From NCBI GenBank assembly GCA_021159885.1, contig JAGHDO010000017.1, forward strand, positions 1 to 38,326: 38,326 nucleotides of DNA, in the 5' to 3' direction. Both the position numbers and the translations under genes were made by a program. Positions 15,254 to 24,430 of this stretch are shown here, piece after piece. How positions within the stretch are numbered: position 1 is the stretch's first letter; each line of letters opens with the position of its first letter. The stretch comes from Synergistota bacterium. Its GTDB lineage: Bacteria; Synergistota; GBS-1. The notes under the pieces were generated by a model. The model had not been told where the DNA came from and did not search any database. It saw nothing but the letters and a program-made list of their open reading frames with translations.

Positions 15254-16261
15254 CTAAGCCCTTTTAAGTAGGAAACCATCAAAAAGCGGATCCTCAACCT
15301 CCCCGATAAGGAAATTAAAACCCCATATCCACGCGCTTCCAGTTATCTCGGGAATAACCGCCTTATAGTTTCCAACTTTAACCTCATCGATTACTTTAGC
15401 CCTAAATAGCGTACATGTTATACTCTCGTGCACGAATACCTCGCCCTTTTTAAGCTTACCCTTGGCATATAAGGTAGCTATTCGAGCCGAAGTACCGGTT
15501 CCACATGGAGACCTATCAACCGAACCCTCACCAAATATAACCACGTTTTTCATCGTCGCCTCAGGGTGAGTTGGTGGACCAGAGAACTCGACGAGCTCAA
15601 CGGTCCTTATATGTTCCTTTTCCGGATGAACGACATCGAGCTTTTCGTTAAGAAGCTCTCTTATCCTCAACCCAAGCTTAATAAGCTGAGGAAGGTTTTC
15701 ATTAGAAACCTCAAGACCGAGTTGAGAAGCTTCAACTATAGCATAAAAATTCCCCCCGAAAGCTATATCAAGCTTTATCCTTTTCTTCATCTCCGGAATT
15801 TCAAGCTCATAATCTGAAAGATAAAGAAACGAAGGTACGTTTATAAGAGAAACAACGTAAACGTCCCCTTTCTCTTCCTCAACCCTTCCCCTAACCAAAC
15901 CAGCAGGGCTCTCCAAAACTATTTCCCGCTTTTTCTCCACCCACCCTAACTTAACGGCAGATGCTATTATCCCTATGCTTCCATGACCACACATATTAAG
16001 CGAACCACTCGTATCCATAAAAACCACGCCCAAGTCTGCCTCTGGATGAAAGGGTTCCGTTATCACCGCACCGAACATATCCGCATGTCCCCGAGGTTCC
16101 CTCATAAGAAAAGTTCTCCAATTCTTGAGCTTTTCCTCAAAATACTTCTTTTTCTCCGCCATGCTATTCCCCTTAAGAAGAGGCATACCACCAAGGACTA
16201 TCCTCGTGGGCTCCCCCTCTGTATGAGTATCCAAAACTGCTACCGCCCTCCTTATCCTCAC
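15254..16261 (-). CDS. Proline racemase / 4-hydroxyproline epimerase family
   Basis: A 335-residue PLP-independent racemase. Both catalytic cysteines are present: Cys91 in NMCGHGSIG and Cys253 in VDRSPCGTGTSAR. The Cys/Cys pair separates racemase/epimerase members from the Thr-containing dehydratase members. The N terminus VLDTHTEGEPTRIVLGG is the usual substrate-site motif. The enzyme interconverts D- and L-proline or epimerises hydroxyproline by two-base proton exchange; residues separating the two substrates cannot be settled by eye. GTG start overlapping the upstream kinase stop (GTGA), with GGAGGT 9 nt ahead. Linked to AOR and ferredoxin, it hints at amino-acid fermentation, where D-proline is a reductive sink, but no proline reductase is in view. 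Confidence 0.9.
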   Translation of the reverse strand: MRIRRAVAVLDTHTEGEPTRIVLGGMPLLKGNSMAEKKKYFEEKLKNWRTFLMREPRGHADMFGAVITEPFHPEADLGVVFMDTSGSLNMCGHGSIGIIASAVKLGWVEKKREIVLESPAGLVRGRVEEEKGDVYVVSLINVPSFLYLSDYELEIPEMKKRIKLDIAFGGNFYAIVEASQLGLEVSNENLPQLIKLGLRIRELLNEKLDVVHPEKEHIRTVELVEFSGPPTHPEATMKNVVIFGEGSVDRSPCGTGTSARIATLYAKGKLKKGEVFVHESITCTLFRAKVIDEVKVGNYKAVIPEITGSAWIWGFNFLIGEVEDPLFDGFLLKRA

Positions 16262-17235
16262 GCTCCAAGCACCTCCTTATCGATTCTTAACCTTGAAATA
16301 AGAAGCCTTCTTATGTTCCCGGGATTACTATATGGCGTTTTCACTATTATTCTTTCCTCATTAAGATCGATGACCATTCCAACATCAAGCAAGTCATCCA
16401 TACCCTCAAGTCCCACCAGTGTACCCTTTATGGCCCCAAGCGTAAGCCATTCCATCTCAGGCTTGATATCAGACTCGGGATGATCAGAAAGCAAGCACCT
16501 CAAATTGCCATCCTCGCTCTCCGCCCATATTACCTTTACCCCAAGCTCAAGCGAAAGCTCATTCAAAGATCGCCTTGAAAGAGGCACCCCCACGCCAAAA
16601 CGAGGAAATCCTCCTATTTCAAGAGAATCCCACGCGAGATCAATGTCTATAGAATCACTGAAATATTCCTTCCACCTCCTCGCTCGATTCATTCGTCTTT
16701 CCTCTTGACTTTTTTTCTTAACTCCCGGTGGAGATGGGATAACCTTAACCTTAGAATATCTCCGAGCATCTTGAACAAGATGAAGATATTCGCCTTCCTT
16801 CCCCAGAAAGATTACCAGGTCGGGCTTTATGAGAGATATCTTTCCCCTAATTAAAATGTAGCCATCCTTCCCCTTAACCAAACCTGAGGAATCGATTATA
16901 ACCACGTCACTTCTTGAAAGAGCATATAAGACAAGATCATTAAGTCCCCATATCGTGGGCCATGTGAAAATGCCCCCGGGAGAGGTAGAACCTATAAAAG
17001 CAAGCTTAGCAGGAGGTATCTCAGACATACGCTCGACTCTCCTTTCTAAAAACCCCACACTGAGCGTTCCCGGAGGACCTATGTCAGATTGACCTGGATC
17101 CGCATCAACTATCGCTACGCTTCTACCTTCTGAAAGGAACTTATTAGCAAGAAATAGCGTGAATGTGGTTTTCCCCACATCGACTCCGCCTACTATGAGT
17201 ATAACACCTTTAAAGTCTTTTAAGATTGAGCTCAA
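16258..17235 (-). CDS. Clp1/Grc3-type polynucleotide 5'-hydroxyl kinase
   Basis: A 325-residue P-loop protein. Walker A is GGVDVGKTTF (residues 16-25), followed by a Walker-B-like AIVDADPGQSDIGPPGTLS, the Clp1_P signature of archaeal polynucleotide kinases and eukaryotic Clp1 and Nol9/Grc3. An arginine-rich segment RRMNRARRWKEYF (about residue 185) could be the lid. The C-terminal part is beta-rich. Archaeal homologues phosphorylate 5'-OH ends of RNA or DNA; in eukaryotes they act in tRNA splicing and rRNA maturation. Start is TTG at 17235, with GGGGGAGGAG 7 nt upstream, 26 nt inside the 3' end of cheW. It sits between cheW and proline racemase, overlapping both, an unexpected setting. Function is by family; the link to chemosensing is unknown. 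Confidence 0.85.
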   Translation of the reverse strand: MSSILKDFKGVILIVGGVDVGKTTFTLFLANKFLSEGRSVAIVDADPGQSDIGPPGTLSVGFLERRVERMSEIPPAKLAFIGSTSPGGIFTWPTIWGLNDLVLYALSRSDVVIIDSSGLVKGKDGYILIRGKISLIKPDLVIFLGKEGEYLHLVQDARRYSKVKVIPSPPGVKKKSQEERRMNRARRWKEYFSDSIDIDLAWDSLEIGGFPRFGVGVPLSRRSLNELSLELGVKVIWAESEDGNLRCLLSDHPESDIKPEMEWLTLGAIKGTLVGLEGMDDLLDVGMVIDLNEERIIVKTPYSNPGNIRRLLISRLRIDKEVLGA

Positions 17236-17599
17236 AAACCTTCTCCTCCCCCTTAAGAAGTATAGCGGACAATCCCGGATCAGGCGTTTCCCCAGATGCT
17301 ATCTCAAGCCAGAATACCCCTTCCACCCTATCAACCCACATGCCAACTTCAAACTTCTCGGTTCTGACTATGACTATCCGAGGATCCTTTTCAGAAGTTT
17401 CCCCCTTAAAACCATACCTTTCACCTATGTCAACAACAGCACATATATTTCCTCTCAGGTTTATCACACCCTTTACGTGCGAAGGGGTATTAGGAACGGG
17501 AACGATTTCAGGAAATTCCCTTAAAACTTCAACCACGTTTTCGAGGGGAACGCTAAGCCTGTAGCCGTTAACGCGAAAAACGAGATAGCGCCACTTCAC
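17210..17599 (-). CDS. cheW: Chemotaxis adaptor CheW
   Basis: A 129-residue single CheW domain: [20 protein letters not shown], then [21 protein letters not shown], the conserved strand pair with N-L-R-G that contacts receptors and the CheA P5 domain, and a late [10 protein letters not shown]. CheW bridges MCP receptors to the kinase in the membrane-associated array. GTG start overlaps the MCP stop by 4 nt. The 3' end overlaps the polynucleotide kinase gene by 26 nt, so translation of the two is probably coupled. Confidence 0.93.
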   Translation of the reverse strand: MKWRYLVFRVNGYRLSVPLENVVEVLREFPEIVPVPNTPSHVKGVINLRGNICAVVDIGERYGFKGETSEKDPRIVIVRTEKFEVGMWVDRVEGVFWLEIASGETPDPGLSAILLKGEEKVFELNLKRL

Positions 17600-19407
17600 T
17601 CTTCTTTCTCTTCCTCCTTAAGCTCTATAGCAGTCGGTGTTTTTCCCCCACCTATCTTTGCCATCAAAGCTTCTATTTCTTCCGCCATTCTGTTTATATC
17701 CTGTATGGAAGCGGCCGCACGCTCCACATCCATGGCGCTCTCCCTACTCGCGTGGGATATTATCTCTATGGTGTGAGCTATATCTTCGCTAACCTTCGCC
17801 TGTTGGTTAGTCATTTCAGATATATCGTTAATTATCTTGGCCCCTTCCTTGACCGTTTCGATTATCTCATCCATTGCCTCGGAAGCCTCTCTCGCCAATC
17901 GAGTTCCTTCCTTAACCTTAGATATTTCCTCCTCCATTATCTTAACTATTTCCCCTGTCGCTCCCTGAATTTCCTCTATTATCTGAGCTATTGCCTTGCT
18001 TGATTTTTCAGTCCGTTCAGCGAGCTTGGTAACCTCCTCAGCAACCACAGCAAAGCCCTTACCATATTCACCAGCTCGTGCTGCTTCTATGGTTCCGTTT
18101 AGCGCCAGGAGATTCGTTTGTATAGCTATTTCATTTATCAGCTCTGTGATTTTACCTATCTCTCTCGATCTCTGATAGAGGTCATTAACTATCCTTGAAG
18201 CCTTAGCTACTATATCGTTGATATCCTCAACGCTATTTAAGCTTTGCTTAACCGCTTTTCCACCTCTCTGAGCGGTATCAACAACCCTCTCAGCAAAATT
18301 CGCCATGTTTTGCGTGTTGTCTGCTATCTCACCTATAGAGTTGCTGAGCTCCTCTATAGAGGCAGCTGCATCGCTTATCTGAGCAGCGACTTCCTGAGAT
18401 CGCGCGGTTATGTTTTCCAAAGAAGCACTTATTCTGTTCGTGCCCTCGATCAATCGAGCGGATGTCTCTCTCAGCTCAAATATTATCCCTCTTATAAACC
18501 TTATAAAATTAAAAACCGCATCGCTAACGGAAGAAAATATACTCTCCCTCTGAGATACCTCTATCTCAAGCTCTCCCTCTGAAAAACGCCTAAGAGGCAT
18601 CAAAAGTCTTTCAAGCGCTCTATATACCCCGCTAAAGAAGAAAATGTAAAGCATCAAAACGACTGCGTATATGGAAATAACGTAAACAGCGAGTTTCGTT
18701 ATCTTTTCCCTATCTGGCCTCAATATGAAAACTTGTGGAATATCATAGATAGCAAACATCTTAAGAGATGGAATGGGTTCCACGAAATAAACTTTACCCT
18801 CAAGGCTCTCCTCAAGCTCCCTTAAACCGGTTTTCCTCAGGAAACTGAGTGATGGGATCTCATCTATAAACTTCCGAATCTCGTTCCTATTCAAAGACCA
18901 CAGAACCCTTCCATACCTGTCAATAAGAGTGAAATCTATTCCCTTAGCCTTAACCAGCCTATCTATCGAAAGAACAAGCTTGCAAAGCTCTCTTCCTCTG
19001 ATCTCCAAAAGATACAACTCCTCCCTAAGCTCCTTCGAGTAAAAGGCTATCTCTTTCCCCCCTTCAGGAACGCTAATCAGAAAAACGTCAGGTACACCAT
19101 CTCTAACGAATACCTTTCTTCCTTCATCGCCGTAAAAGATTACAGCTAACAGGAAAGGATTAGCTCCAAAGGCAGCGTTAACAGCAGACTCGCTCCGATG
19201 ATCTATTTCAAGAAAGTATTTTCTCACGCTTGCTATATCTCCGTCCAACCCTTTAACTTTAGTCTCAAAGATACTTTTTTCATATATCTTTCTTTTCTCT
19301 AAGACATCACTCTGGAGCGATCTAACAAGCAAAACGGCACCGACGATAGATAAAGTAGCAACTAAAATGGAAAATAGCAGCATCCTTCTTTTAAGAGGCT
19401 GCAACAT
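17596..19407 (-). CDS. Methyl-accepting chemotaxis protein
   Basis: A 603-residue receptor: TM1 at about 9-29, an extracytoplasmic sensor of about 205 residues (PAS/Cache-like in length and strand pattern, with [14 protein letters not shown] resembling a Cache strand pair), TM2 at about 238-259, a short HAMP-like linker, and a long coiled-coil signalling domain. The hairpin tip is [20 protein letters not shown], followed by [18 protein letters not shown]; the usual N-A-A-I is N-G-T-I here. The tail ends in acidic EEEKEE and lacks an NWETF-type CheR tether. ATG 19407 lies in the 3' end of cheA with GGAGGAGG 6 nt upstream; a longer in-frame reading into cheA is not supported. Ligand unknown. 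Confidence 0.92.
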   Translation of the reverse strand: MLQPLKRRMLLFSILVATLSIVGAVLLVRSLQSDVLEKRKIYEKSIFETKVKGLDGDIASVRKYFLEIDHRSESAVNAAFGANPFLLAVIFYGDEGRKVFVRDGVPDVFLISVPEGGKEIAFYSKELREELYLLEIRGRELCKLVLSIDRLVKAKGIDFTLIDRYGRVLWSLNRNEIRKFIDEIPSLSFLRKTGLRELEESLEGKVYFVEPIPSLKMFAIYDIPQVFILRPDREKITKLAVYVISIYAVVLMLYIFFFSGVYRALERLLMPLRRFSEGELEIEVSQRESIFSSVSDAVFNFIRFIRGIIFELRETSARLIEGTNRISASLENITARSQEVAAQISDAAASIEELSNSIGEIADNTQNMANFAERVVDTAQRGGKAVKQSLNSVEDINDIVAKASRIVNDLYQRSREIGKITELINEIAIQTNLLALNGTIEAARAGEYGKGFAVVAEEVTKLAERTEKSSKAIAQIIEEIQGATGEIVKIMEEEISKVKEGTRLAREASEAMDEIIETVKEGAKIINDISEMTNQQAKVSEDIAHTIEIISHASRESAMDVERAAASIQDINRMAEEIEALMAKIGGGKTPTAIELKEEEKEE

Positions 19408-21034
19408 GCTTAACCTCCTCCTTCCAATACCAATTGAATATATATGGAACATCCAGTATAAAGGCTATACTGCCATCACCGAGTATGGCAGCCCCCTCTA
19501 TACCGGGAACCCTTCCTAAGTAATCCCCTAATCTCTTAACTACTATTTCGCGCTTACCTAATAAAGATTCCACTTTCAATCCTACTCTCTTGCCCTCAGA
19601 ACGTAGGAGAACCACGAGGTAAAAATCCCTTTCCTCCCTTTCACCAGACACTCCCAAAAGATCCTCAAAGGATAGAAGCGGCACATAAAGATTTCTCCAG
19701 AAAAACGCAGGACCCGTAGAAAGCATTACCACATCCTCTTGTCTAACTCTTAAAACTTCCTCAACGGATGAAAGAGGTATCAGAAATTTCCTTCCTCCCC
19801 ATTCCATCAGTAAATCAACCACTATGGCTAAGGTCATAGGGAGCTTTATAGTAAAGCGTGTTCCCTTTCCCTCCACAGTAAAAACCTCAATCGTTCCCCC
19901 AAGCTTCTCAACCTGATCCTTAACAACATCCATTCCAACGCCTCTCCCAGAAACCTCGGTTATTCTCTTAGCGGTACTAAAACCGGGAATAAAAAGAGCT
20001 TTGAGTAAATCCTTCTCAGACATCTTGGCTACAGTTTCAGATGGGAATTCCCCAATTTCAAGGAGCTTTCTTCTGACAGCCTCAAGATCTATTCCTCTTC
20101 CATCATCCTCCACCTCTATTATAACTCTGCCTTCCATATGATACGCTCTAACAGTTATCTTACCTTTTCTGCTTTTCCCCATAGCTTTTCTTTCCTCGGG
20201 AGGCTCTATCCCATGATCTACCGCATTTCTCAATATATGAACCATAGGTTCGTACATCCCCTCAACGAGGTTCTTGTCTATCTCCGTATCCTCACCCTCG
20301 ATCAGCAAATCAACCTCCTTACCAAGTTTAAGGGCAAGCTCCTTAACCACGCGAGGAAAGCGTGAAAAAAGATGCCGTATTGAAACCATTCTCATTGACA
20401 TTACCTCTTCCCTTATATCTGAAACCACTCTGTTCAGGAAAGAAACTACCTCCTCAAGCTTTTCACTCTCATGCTCTCGTGCAACCTGAAGAAGCCTGTT
20501 CCTCCCTATGACAAGCTCACTGACAAGATCCATAAGCGAGTCAAGCTTTTTTACATCAACCTTTATTGAAAAAAGCTTTATTTTCCTTGAATTCTCAGGG
20601 ATAAGCGCCTCCTCAGAAGGCGCTTTTTCCGCATTGATCTTCTTCTCTTCGCCTCGAGAGATGATCTCTTCGACCTTTTTTCTAAAAGCTCCCGAGTCAA
20701 TTTCCTTTCCATCTAATCCATCTCTTAAGGCTGAAAGCATTTCAAAAAACAAAGAAAGCAATTCTTGAGAAAAAGATATCTTATCATCGCGAAGTTGTTG
20801 TAAAATATCCTCTAAGATATGAGCAAGCTCTGTGATCCTTTCCAAATTGAAAAAGGATGCAGTTCCTTTTAAAGTATGGGCTGCACGAAAGAGAGAGTTT
20901 ATGATATCCTTATTAAGAGGGTCTCTCTCAAGCGATAGTAGACCCTCTTCGAGCTGCAGAAGAATATCTTCGGCTTCGTTCTTAAAATCCTCCAAAAACT
21001 CGGAGGTATCTATCTGGAAATCATCCATCGGCAA
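19391..21034 (-). CDS. cheA: Chemotaxis histidine kinase CheA (no P2 domain)
   Basis: A 547-residue CheA. P1 HPt domain at about 1-110 with the phosphorylated His53 in [14 protein letters not shown]; a short linker; P3 dimerisation from about 150 ([19 protein letters not shown]); P4 ATPase with N box [17 protein letters not shown]1 VEDDGRGID, and G2 [21 protein letters not shown]5 CheW-like domain to the end. There is no room for the P2 CheY-docking domain (about 40 residues between P1 and P3). The start is TTG at 21034, with GAGGTGAT 6 nt upstream; ATG at 21028 is the alternative. It heads the seven-gene operon running to AOR and is divergent from the HEAT-cheX-cheY operon. CheA autophosphorylates and feeds CheY. 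Confidence 0.94.
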   Translation of the reverse strand: MPMDDFQIDTSEFLEDFKNEAEDILLQLEEGLLSLERDPLNKDIINSLFRAAHTLKGTASFFNLERITELAHILEDILQQLRDDKISFSQELLSLFFEMLSALRDGLDGKEIDSGAFRKKVEEIISRGEEKKINAEKAPSEEALIPENSRKIKLFSIKVDVKKLDSLMDLVSELVIGRNRLLQVAREHESEKLEEVVSFLNRVVSDIREEVMSMRMVSIRHLFSRFPRVVKELALKLGKEVDLLIEGEDTEIDKNLVEGMYEPMVHILRNAVDHGIEPPEERKAMGKSRKGKITVRAYHMEGRVIIEVEDDGRGIDLEAVRRKLLEIGEFPSETVAKMSEKDLLKALFIPGFSTAKRITEVSGRGVGMDVVKDQVEKLGGTIEVFTVEGKGTRFTIKLPMTLAIVVDLLMEWGGRKFLIPLSSVEEVLRVRQEDVVMLSTGPAFFWRNLYVPLLSFEDLLGVSGEREERDFYLVVLLRSEGKRVGLKVESLLGKREIVVKRLGDYLGRVPGIEGAAILGDGSIAFILDVPYIFNWYWKEEVKHVAAS

Positions 21035-21070
21035 GAAAACATCACCTCTTCTGAAGGGAGGGATTTAGGG

Positions 21071-22285
21071 TTGGAGGAAATATTAGAGAAACTGAGAGCA
21101 AGCGATGAAGAAACGGTTAAAAAAGCCCTCTTCGAAATTTTAGAAGGTGAGGTAAAAGTACCCATATCATCGCTATCCGACGTGCTAAATCGCTTCGAAA
21201 GCGGAGTAATCAAACTGCTTGCTATAAACGCTTTGGAAAAGCTCGATTCAGAAGAAGGTGCCAAGGCTCTCTTAGACTTCATTCTATCCTCCCCTCCAAG
21301 CTTTCACAGACAAGCTGCACAATCTTCCTTTGCCAAGCTTTGTAAAAAGTTTCCTAAGCTCGTACTTCACGGGCTGAGGAATTCTGAAAAGGACATTGAC
21401 CTTTTTTCCTACTTCACGGAGCTTGCAGGAAACATAAAGCTCCGTGAAGCTATTCCTATCATCCTACAGAAATGGAACCTCAAGGATCAAAATATTAGCA
21501 TAGCCATAATAAATGCACTAGGAGAGATCGAAGGCTCTGAAGCCATCCCCTATCTAATCGACGCCTTAAGAAGCGGAGATGAGTGGATCGCTTCTGCCGC
21601 TGCAAACGCACTCGGAAAGATAAACCATCCTTCTGCAATTGATACGCTTATAGAAATTCTCAGGGATCCAGAATGCCCCAAAACGGTATGCTTCTTCACC
21701 ATAGAAGCTCTTGGAGAACTCAGAGCTTCTAAGGCAACTTCCGATCTCGTTAGATTCTTCAGAAGGAGCGAAGATTTAACCTTAAAGAGTACAGCCTTAA
21801 GAGCGCTCATAAAGATAGGAGAAAGCGCCGTTGAAAAGCTAATCCCATACCTCAAAAATAGAGACAGCAATGTCAGAATCCTAACCGCTACCGTATTAGG
21901 TTATATCAAGGACCCATTTGCCCTCCCCTACCTAAGCGAATTGCTTAATGACCCCCATGTTAACGTCAGATATGCCGTTGTGGAAGCTATAGCCAGAATC
22001 GATGGCGAAGACGCTTTCCCACTCTTGCTTGAAGCATTAAACGATGAAGATGACACCGTTGCAGCTGTCGCATTAGACGGTCTATCTCACTATCCCGAGA
22101 AAGCCATCGATTCCCTTAATATTATAGTTAAAAGAGCGACGAAAAGCTACCTTCGCAAGACTTTCCTTATAGAGCTTCTTTCCAAGATTAAGAATGATCG
22201 AGCTATAGAGGAGCTTAAAAAGCTGTGCGAGGACGAGGAAGTGAGAGATTTAGCTAAGGAGGCGCTCGAGGAGGTGAAGTCCTAA
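21071..22285 (+). CDS. HEAT-repeat protein of the chemosensory cluster
   Basis: A 404-residue all-helical protein built of HEAT/PBS-lyase-type repeats of about 31 residues. Examples are AIPYLIDALRSGDEWIASAA, ANALGKINHPSAIDTLIEIL and ALPYLSELLNDPHVNVRYAV. No signal peptide, membrane segment or enzymatic motif is visible, so it is probably a cytosolic scaffold or protein-binding solenoid. The start is TTG at 21071 (LEEILEKLRAS), 36 nt from the cheA start on the other strand. Its stop shares a base with the cheX start (TAATG), implying coupled translation. Context suggests it binds a chemosensory protein; that is inference. Confidence 0.8.
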   Translation: MEEILEKLRASDEETVKKALFEILEGEVKVPISSLSDVLNRFESGVIKLLAINALEKLDSEEGAKALLDFILSSPPSFHRQAAQSSFAKLCKKFPKLVLHGLRNSEKDIDLFSYFTELAGNIKLREAIPIILQKWNLKDQNISIAIINALGEIEGSEAIPYLIDALRSGDEWIASAAANALGKINHPSAIDTLIEILRDPECPKTVCFFTIEALGELRASKATSDLVRFFRRSEDLTLKSTALRALIKIGESAVEKLIPYLKNRDSNVRILTATVLGYIKDPFALPYLSELLNDPHVNVRYAVVEAIARIDGEDAFPLLLEALNDEDDTVAAVALDGLSHYPEKAIDSLNIIVKRATKSYLRKTFLIELLSKIKNDRAIEELKKLCEDEEVRDLAKEALEEVKS

Positions 22286-22746
22286 TGGATGTACGCTATA
22301 TAAATCCCTTCGTAACGGCAGCGTTCAACGTCATACAACAGGTTGCGGGAATCACACCTGAGAGAGGTCAGCTATCCCTTAAAGAAGCCCCGGTACCAGG
22401 ACATGACGTAGCGGTTATTATAGGGGTCACGGGAGACTTAAGGGGGCAAGTGGTATACAGCCTACCCATGGAAACCGCTAAAAGATTGGCATCCGCCATG
22501 ATGATGGGGATGGAAGCAAACGAATTTAACGACTTGGCAAGAAGCGCTATTGGAGAGCTTGCCAACATGATCTCCGGAAATGCTGCAATGGAGCTAAGCA
22601 TGTTAGGGCAGAAGATAGATATAGCGCCTCCTGCCCTTGTGGTAGGAAAAGATTTATCTATAAACCTAAACAAGATACCGACGATTGTAGTTCCACTGAT
22701 ACTTCCGTTTGGAACCTTAGAGATAAACATAGCCCTGCAGTTATAA
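22285..22746 (+). CDS. cheX: CheY-P phosphatase CheX
   Basis: A 153-residue CheC/CheX/FliY-superfamily protein of CheX size. The E-x-x-N phosphatase motif is present once (Glu91 and Asn94 in AIGELANMISG), as in CheX, which has a single active helix. The N terminus (INPFVTAAFNVIQQVAG) and the end (TIVVPLILPFGTLEINIAL) match the family. CheX dimers remove the phosphate from CheY-P, ending the signal. It is overlapped with the HEAT gene (TAATG) and lies 20 nt before cheY. Confidence 0.92.
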   Translation: MDVRYINPFVTAAFNVIQQVAGITPERGQLSLKEAPVPGHDVAVIIGVTGDLRGQVVYSLPMETAKRLASAMMMGMEANEFNDLARSAIGELANMISGNAAMELSMLGQKIDIAPPALVVGKDLSINLNKIPTIVVPLILPFGTLEINIALQL

Positions 22747-22766
22747 ACTTAAGGGGGGTGAGCTAA

Positions 22767-23132
22767 ATGAAGGTCTTAGTGGTAGATGATTCCCCAACCA
22801 TAAGAAAGATTCTCAAAAATATTTTAAGAAAGCATGGAATAGAAGTCGAGGAAGCTTCAGGAGGGAATGAGGGGCTTCAAAAGCTTTTGAAGAATAAGGA
22901 AATCAAGCTCATCATTTCGGATCTTAACATGCCCGAAATGAGTGGCATAGAATTTATAAAGAGAGCTCGCGAGACGAAGCCCTCTATACGAGTGGCCATT
23001 CTCTCAACAGAGGAGGAAAAACACCTGGTTAAGGATGTAGAGGCCGACGCTTATTTCGTTAAGCCACCTAACATACCAGAGTTCGTCAAGAAGGTCAAGG
23101 AGCTCCTTCTCTCCGCAGAGAAGGCTTCTTAA
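22767..23132 (+). CDS. cheY: Single-domain response regulator CheY
   Basis: A 121-residue receiver domain: the acidic pair Asp7-Asp8 in VVDDSPTIRKIL, the phosphorylatable Asp52 in IISDLNMPEMSG, Ser80 in AILST at the Thr87-type position, and Lys99 in FVKPP. No output domain. In the cluster it would accept phosphate from CheA and be dephosphorylated by CheX. Good ribosome-binding site (AAGGGGGGTGAGCTAA then ATG). The 3' end overlaps the convergent coiled-coil gene by 38 nt. Confidence 0.94.
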   Translation: MKVLVVDDSPTIRKILKNILRKHGIEVEEASGGNEGLQKLLKNKEIKLIISDLNMPEMSGIEFIKRARETKPSIRVAILSTEEEKHLVKDVEADAYFVKPPNIPEFVKKVKELLLSAEKAS

Positions 23133-23421
23133 AGCATCCAGAAAGGGGTATCTTTTCGGGGTTTTCACGAAGAAAGGCAATATATTGCTCCATCAAACGA
23201 TTTCGGGGCTTCTCTCTGCCAAGCAGGGAAGAAAGCCTCTCCATAAGGGAGGTGGTTCTAATGGCTTTAGGCTCACGCGCAGTGGATAAAAGCAACGATC
23301 GCAGATACGCCTGCTCCTTCTCTATTCTCTCAAGCCTATCATTTATAGCTGAAAGCTCTCCTATCATGAGTTCAAGAAGCTCTTTTATAACACTAAGCAT
23401 TTCTCGAGTCTCTTCTGACAT
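23095..23421 (-). CDS. Small coiled-coil protein, unknown function
   Basis: A 108-residue protein of no recognised family. Residues 1-45 form a strong heptad-patterned helix (EMLSVIKELLELMIGELSAI, then NDRLERIEKEQAYLRSLL). A basic, Arg-rich region follows and a tail RENPEKIPLSGCFKKP. ATG 23421 is chosen over an upstream in-frame GTG because AAGGAGGTG stands 9 nt before it. A clear extended -10 promoter lies just upstream, which supports a real gene. The last 38 nt are antisense to the end of cheY. Divergent from the DUF4097-like pair. Confidence 0.6.
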   Translation of the reverse strand: MSEETREMLSVIKELLELMIGELSAINDRLERIEKEQAYLRSLLLSTAREPKAIRTTSLMERLSSLLGREKPRNRLMEQYIAFLRENPEKIPLSGCFKKPSLRREGAP

Positions 23422-23443
23422 ATACCCGACCACCTCCTTGAAA

Positions 23444-23452
23444 ATTATACCA
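23444..23452 (-). promoter_or_regulatory. Extended -10 promoter of the coiled-coil gene
   Basis: The minus strand reads AAGTGGTATAAT: TATAAT with a TGn extension, 14 nt before the AAGGAGG site. The same 12-mer occurs upstream of the NifS-like gene at 33505-33516. No -35 is recognised. Confidence 0.6.
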
Positions 23453-23485
23453 CTTTTATGAGATTATAAAAGGGGAGATATAGGG

Positions 23486-24430
23486 ATGAGTGAAAGCTAC
23501 TCGCAGTTAACTGAAAGAACGCTACCAATCCCAGAGGAAAACAGAGTTATAATAAGAAACCTCCATGGTGGAATCAATCTAAAAACATGGAGTTTAAAGG
23601 AAATAAAGATCACCATGAGGAAAGAGATCTTTGGAGAAATACCCAAGCGAGAGGCAGAGCATCGCTTAAAGCGAATAGAGCTAAAGGAGAAAAGCAAGGA
23701 AGATGTAAAGATAATTGAAGTGATGGCTCCTCTTTTCATCTTCACACCAGGAGTGAAAATCAGGGTAGATTTGGATATCGTGGCTCCTCCTTATCTCAAT
23801 CTCGAAATAGACACTGGAATGCAGAAGTTAAATGGAAGCAAGCTTGAGGGAGATGTAAGCTTGTCTTACAGGGAAAAGTTATCTACACATGTTAAAAACG
23901 TTAAGGGAAACGTAAACATATCCTCAGATTCGGCAGATGTCGTAATTGAAAGCTCGGAGGGAAAGATCTCCGTTGAGAGCTCAAGCGGAAATCTAATTTT
24001 GAAAAACGTTGCCGGTGAGCTAAGCATCATGACCAGCAGTGGAAACATCGTAGTAGAAGGAGGAAAAGGAATTCTTTTGCTAAAAACGAGATGCGGAAAT
24101 ATGACCTTAATAGATATAGAATCTCTTATTCTCGAAGCAGATAGCACGAGTGGGAACATCACAATAGACATTCGTCCTCTTGAGGAAGGGAACTACCGAA
24201 TCGAAACCTTATCCGGAGCCATCCGAATAAAGCTTCCTTTTCATTCATCATGCTTCGTAAAATTTGAGACAAAATGTGGTAAAATCTTTAGTGAACCATT
24301 ATTTAATATAGAAGAAGATGTCATAAAACTTGGAACCGGCGAGGGAAAGATGAACCTTAAAACCTCGTCAGGAGATATTTATATATTACATGGATTCATA
24401 GGAGAGGAAAATGCGCCGTCTGATAGCTAA
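23486..24430 (+). CDS. DUF4097-like beta-repeat protein A
   Basis: A 314-residue protein dominated by short beta-strand repeats of the DUF4097/putative-adhesin type: SSSGNLILKNVAGELSIMTS, SSGNIVVEGGKG, STSGNITIDIRP, TSSGDIYILHG. The repeated S-S/T-G-(N/D)-I turn marks each coil of the solenoid. No signal peptide, lipobox or transmembrane helix is visible despite the family's adhesin label, so it is probably cytosolic or attached to another protein. ATG has GGGGAG 8 nt upstream. The 3' end overlaps the next gene by 20 nt. It could instead be a bactofilin-like polymer-former; this is speculation from the fold. Confidence 0.7.
   Translation: MSESYSQLTERTLPIPEENRVIIRNLHGGINLKTWSLKEIKITMRKEIFGEIPKREAEHRLKRIELKEKSKEDVKIIEVMAPLFIFTPGVKIRVDLDIVAPPYLNLEIDTGMQKLNGSKLEGDVSLSYREKLSTHVKNVKGNVNISSDSADVVIESSEGKISVESSSGNLILKNVAGELSIMTSSGNIVVEGGKGILLLKTRCGNMTLIDIESLILEADSTSGNITIDIRPLEEGNYRIETLSGAIRIKLPFHSSCFVKFETKCGKIFSEPLFNIEEDVIKLGTGEGKMNLKTSSGDIYILHGFIGEENAPSDS

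Noticed and set aside
19408-19452. Longer start for the MCP
   Set aside because: It would lie in the cheA coding end; the ATG at 19407 has an ideal ribosome-binding site and starts right before TM1.
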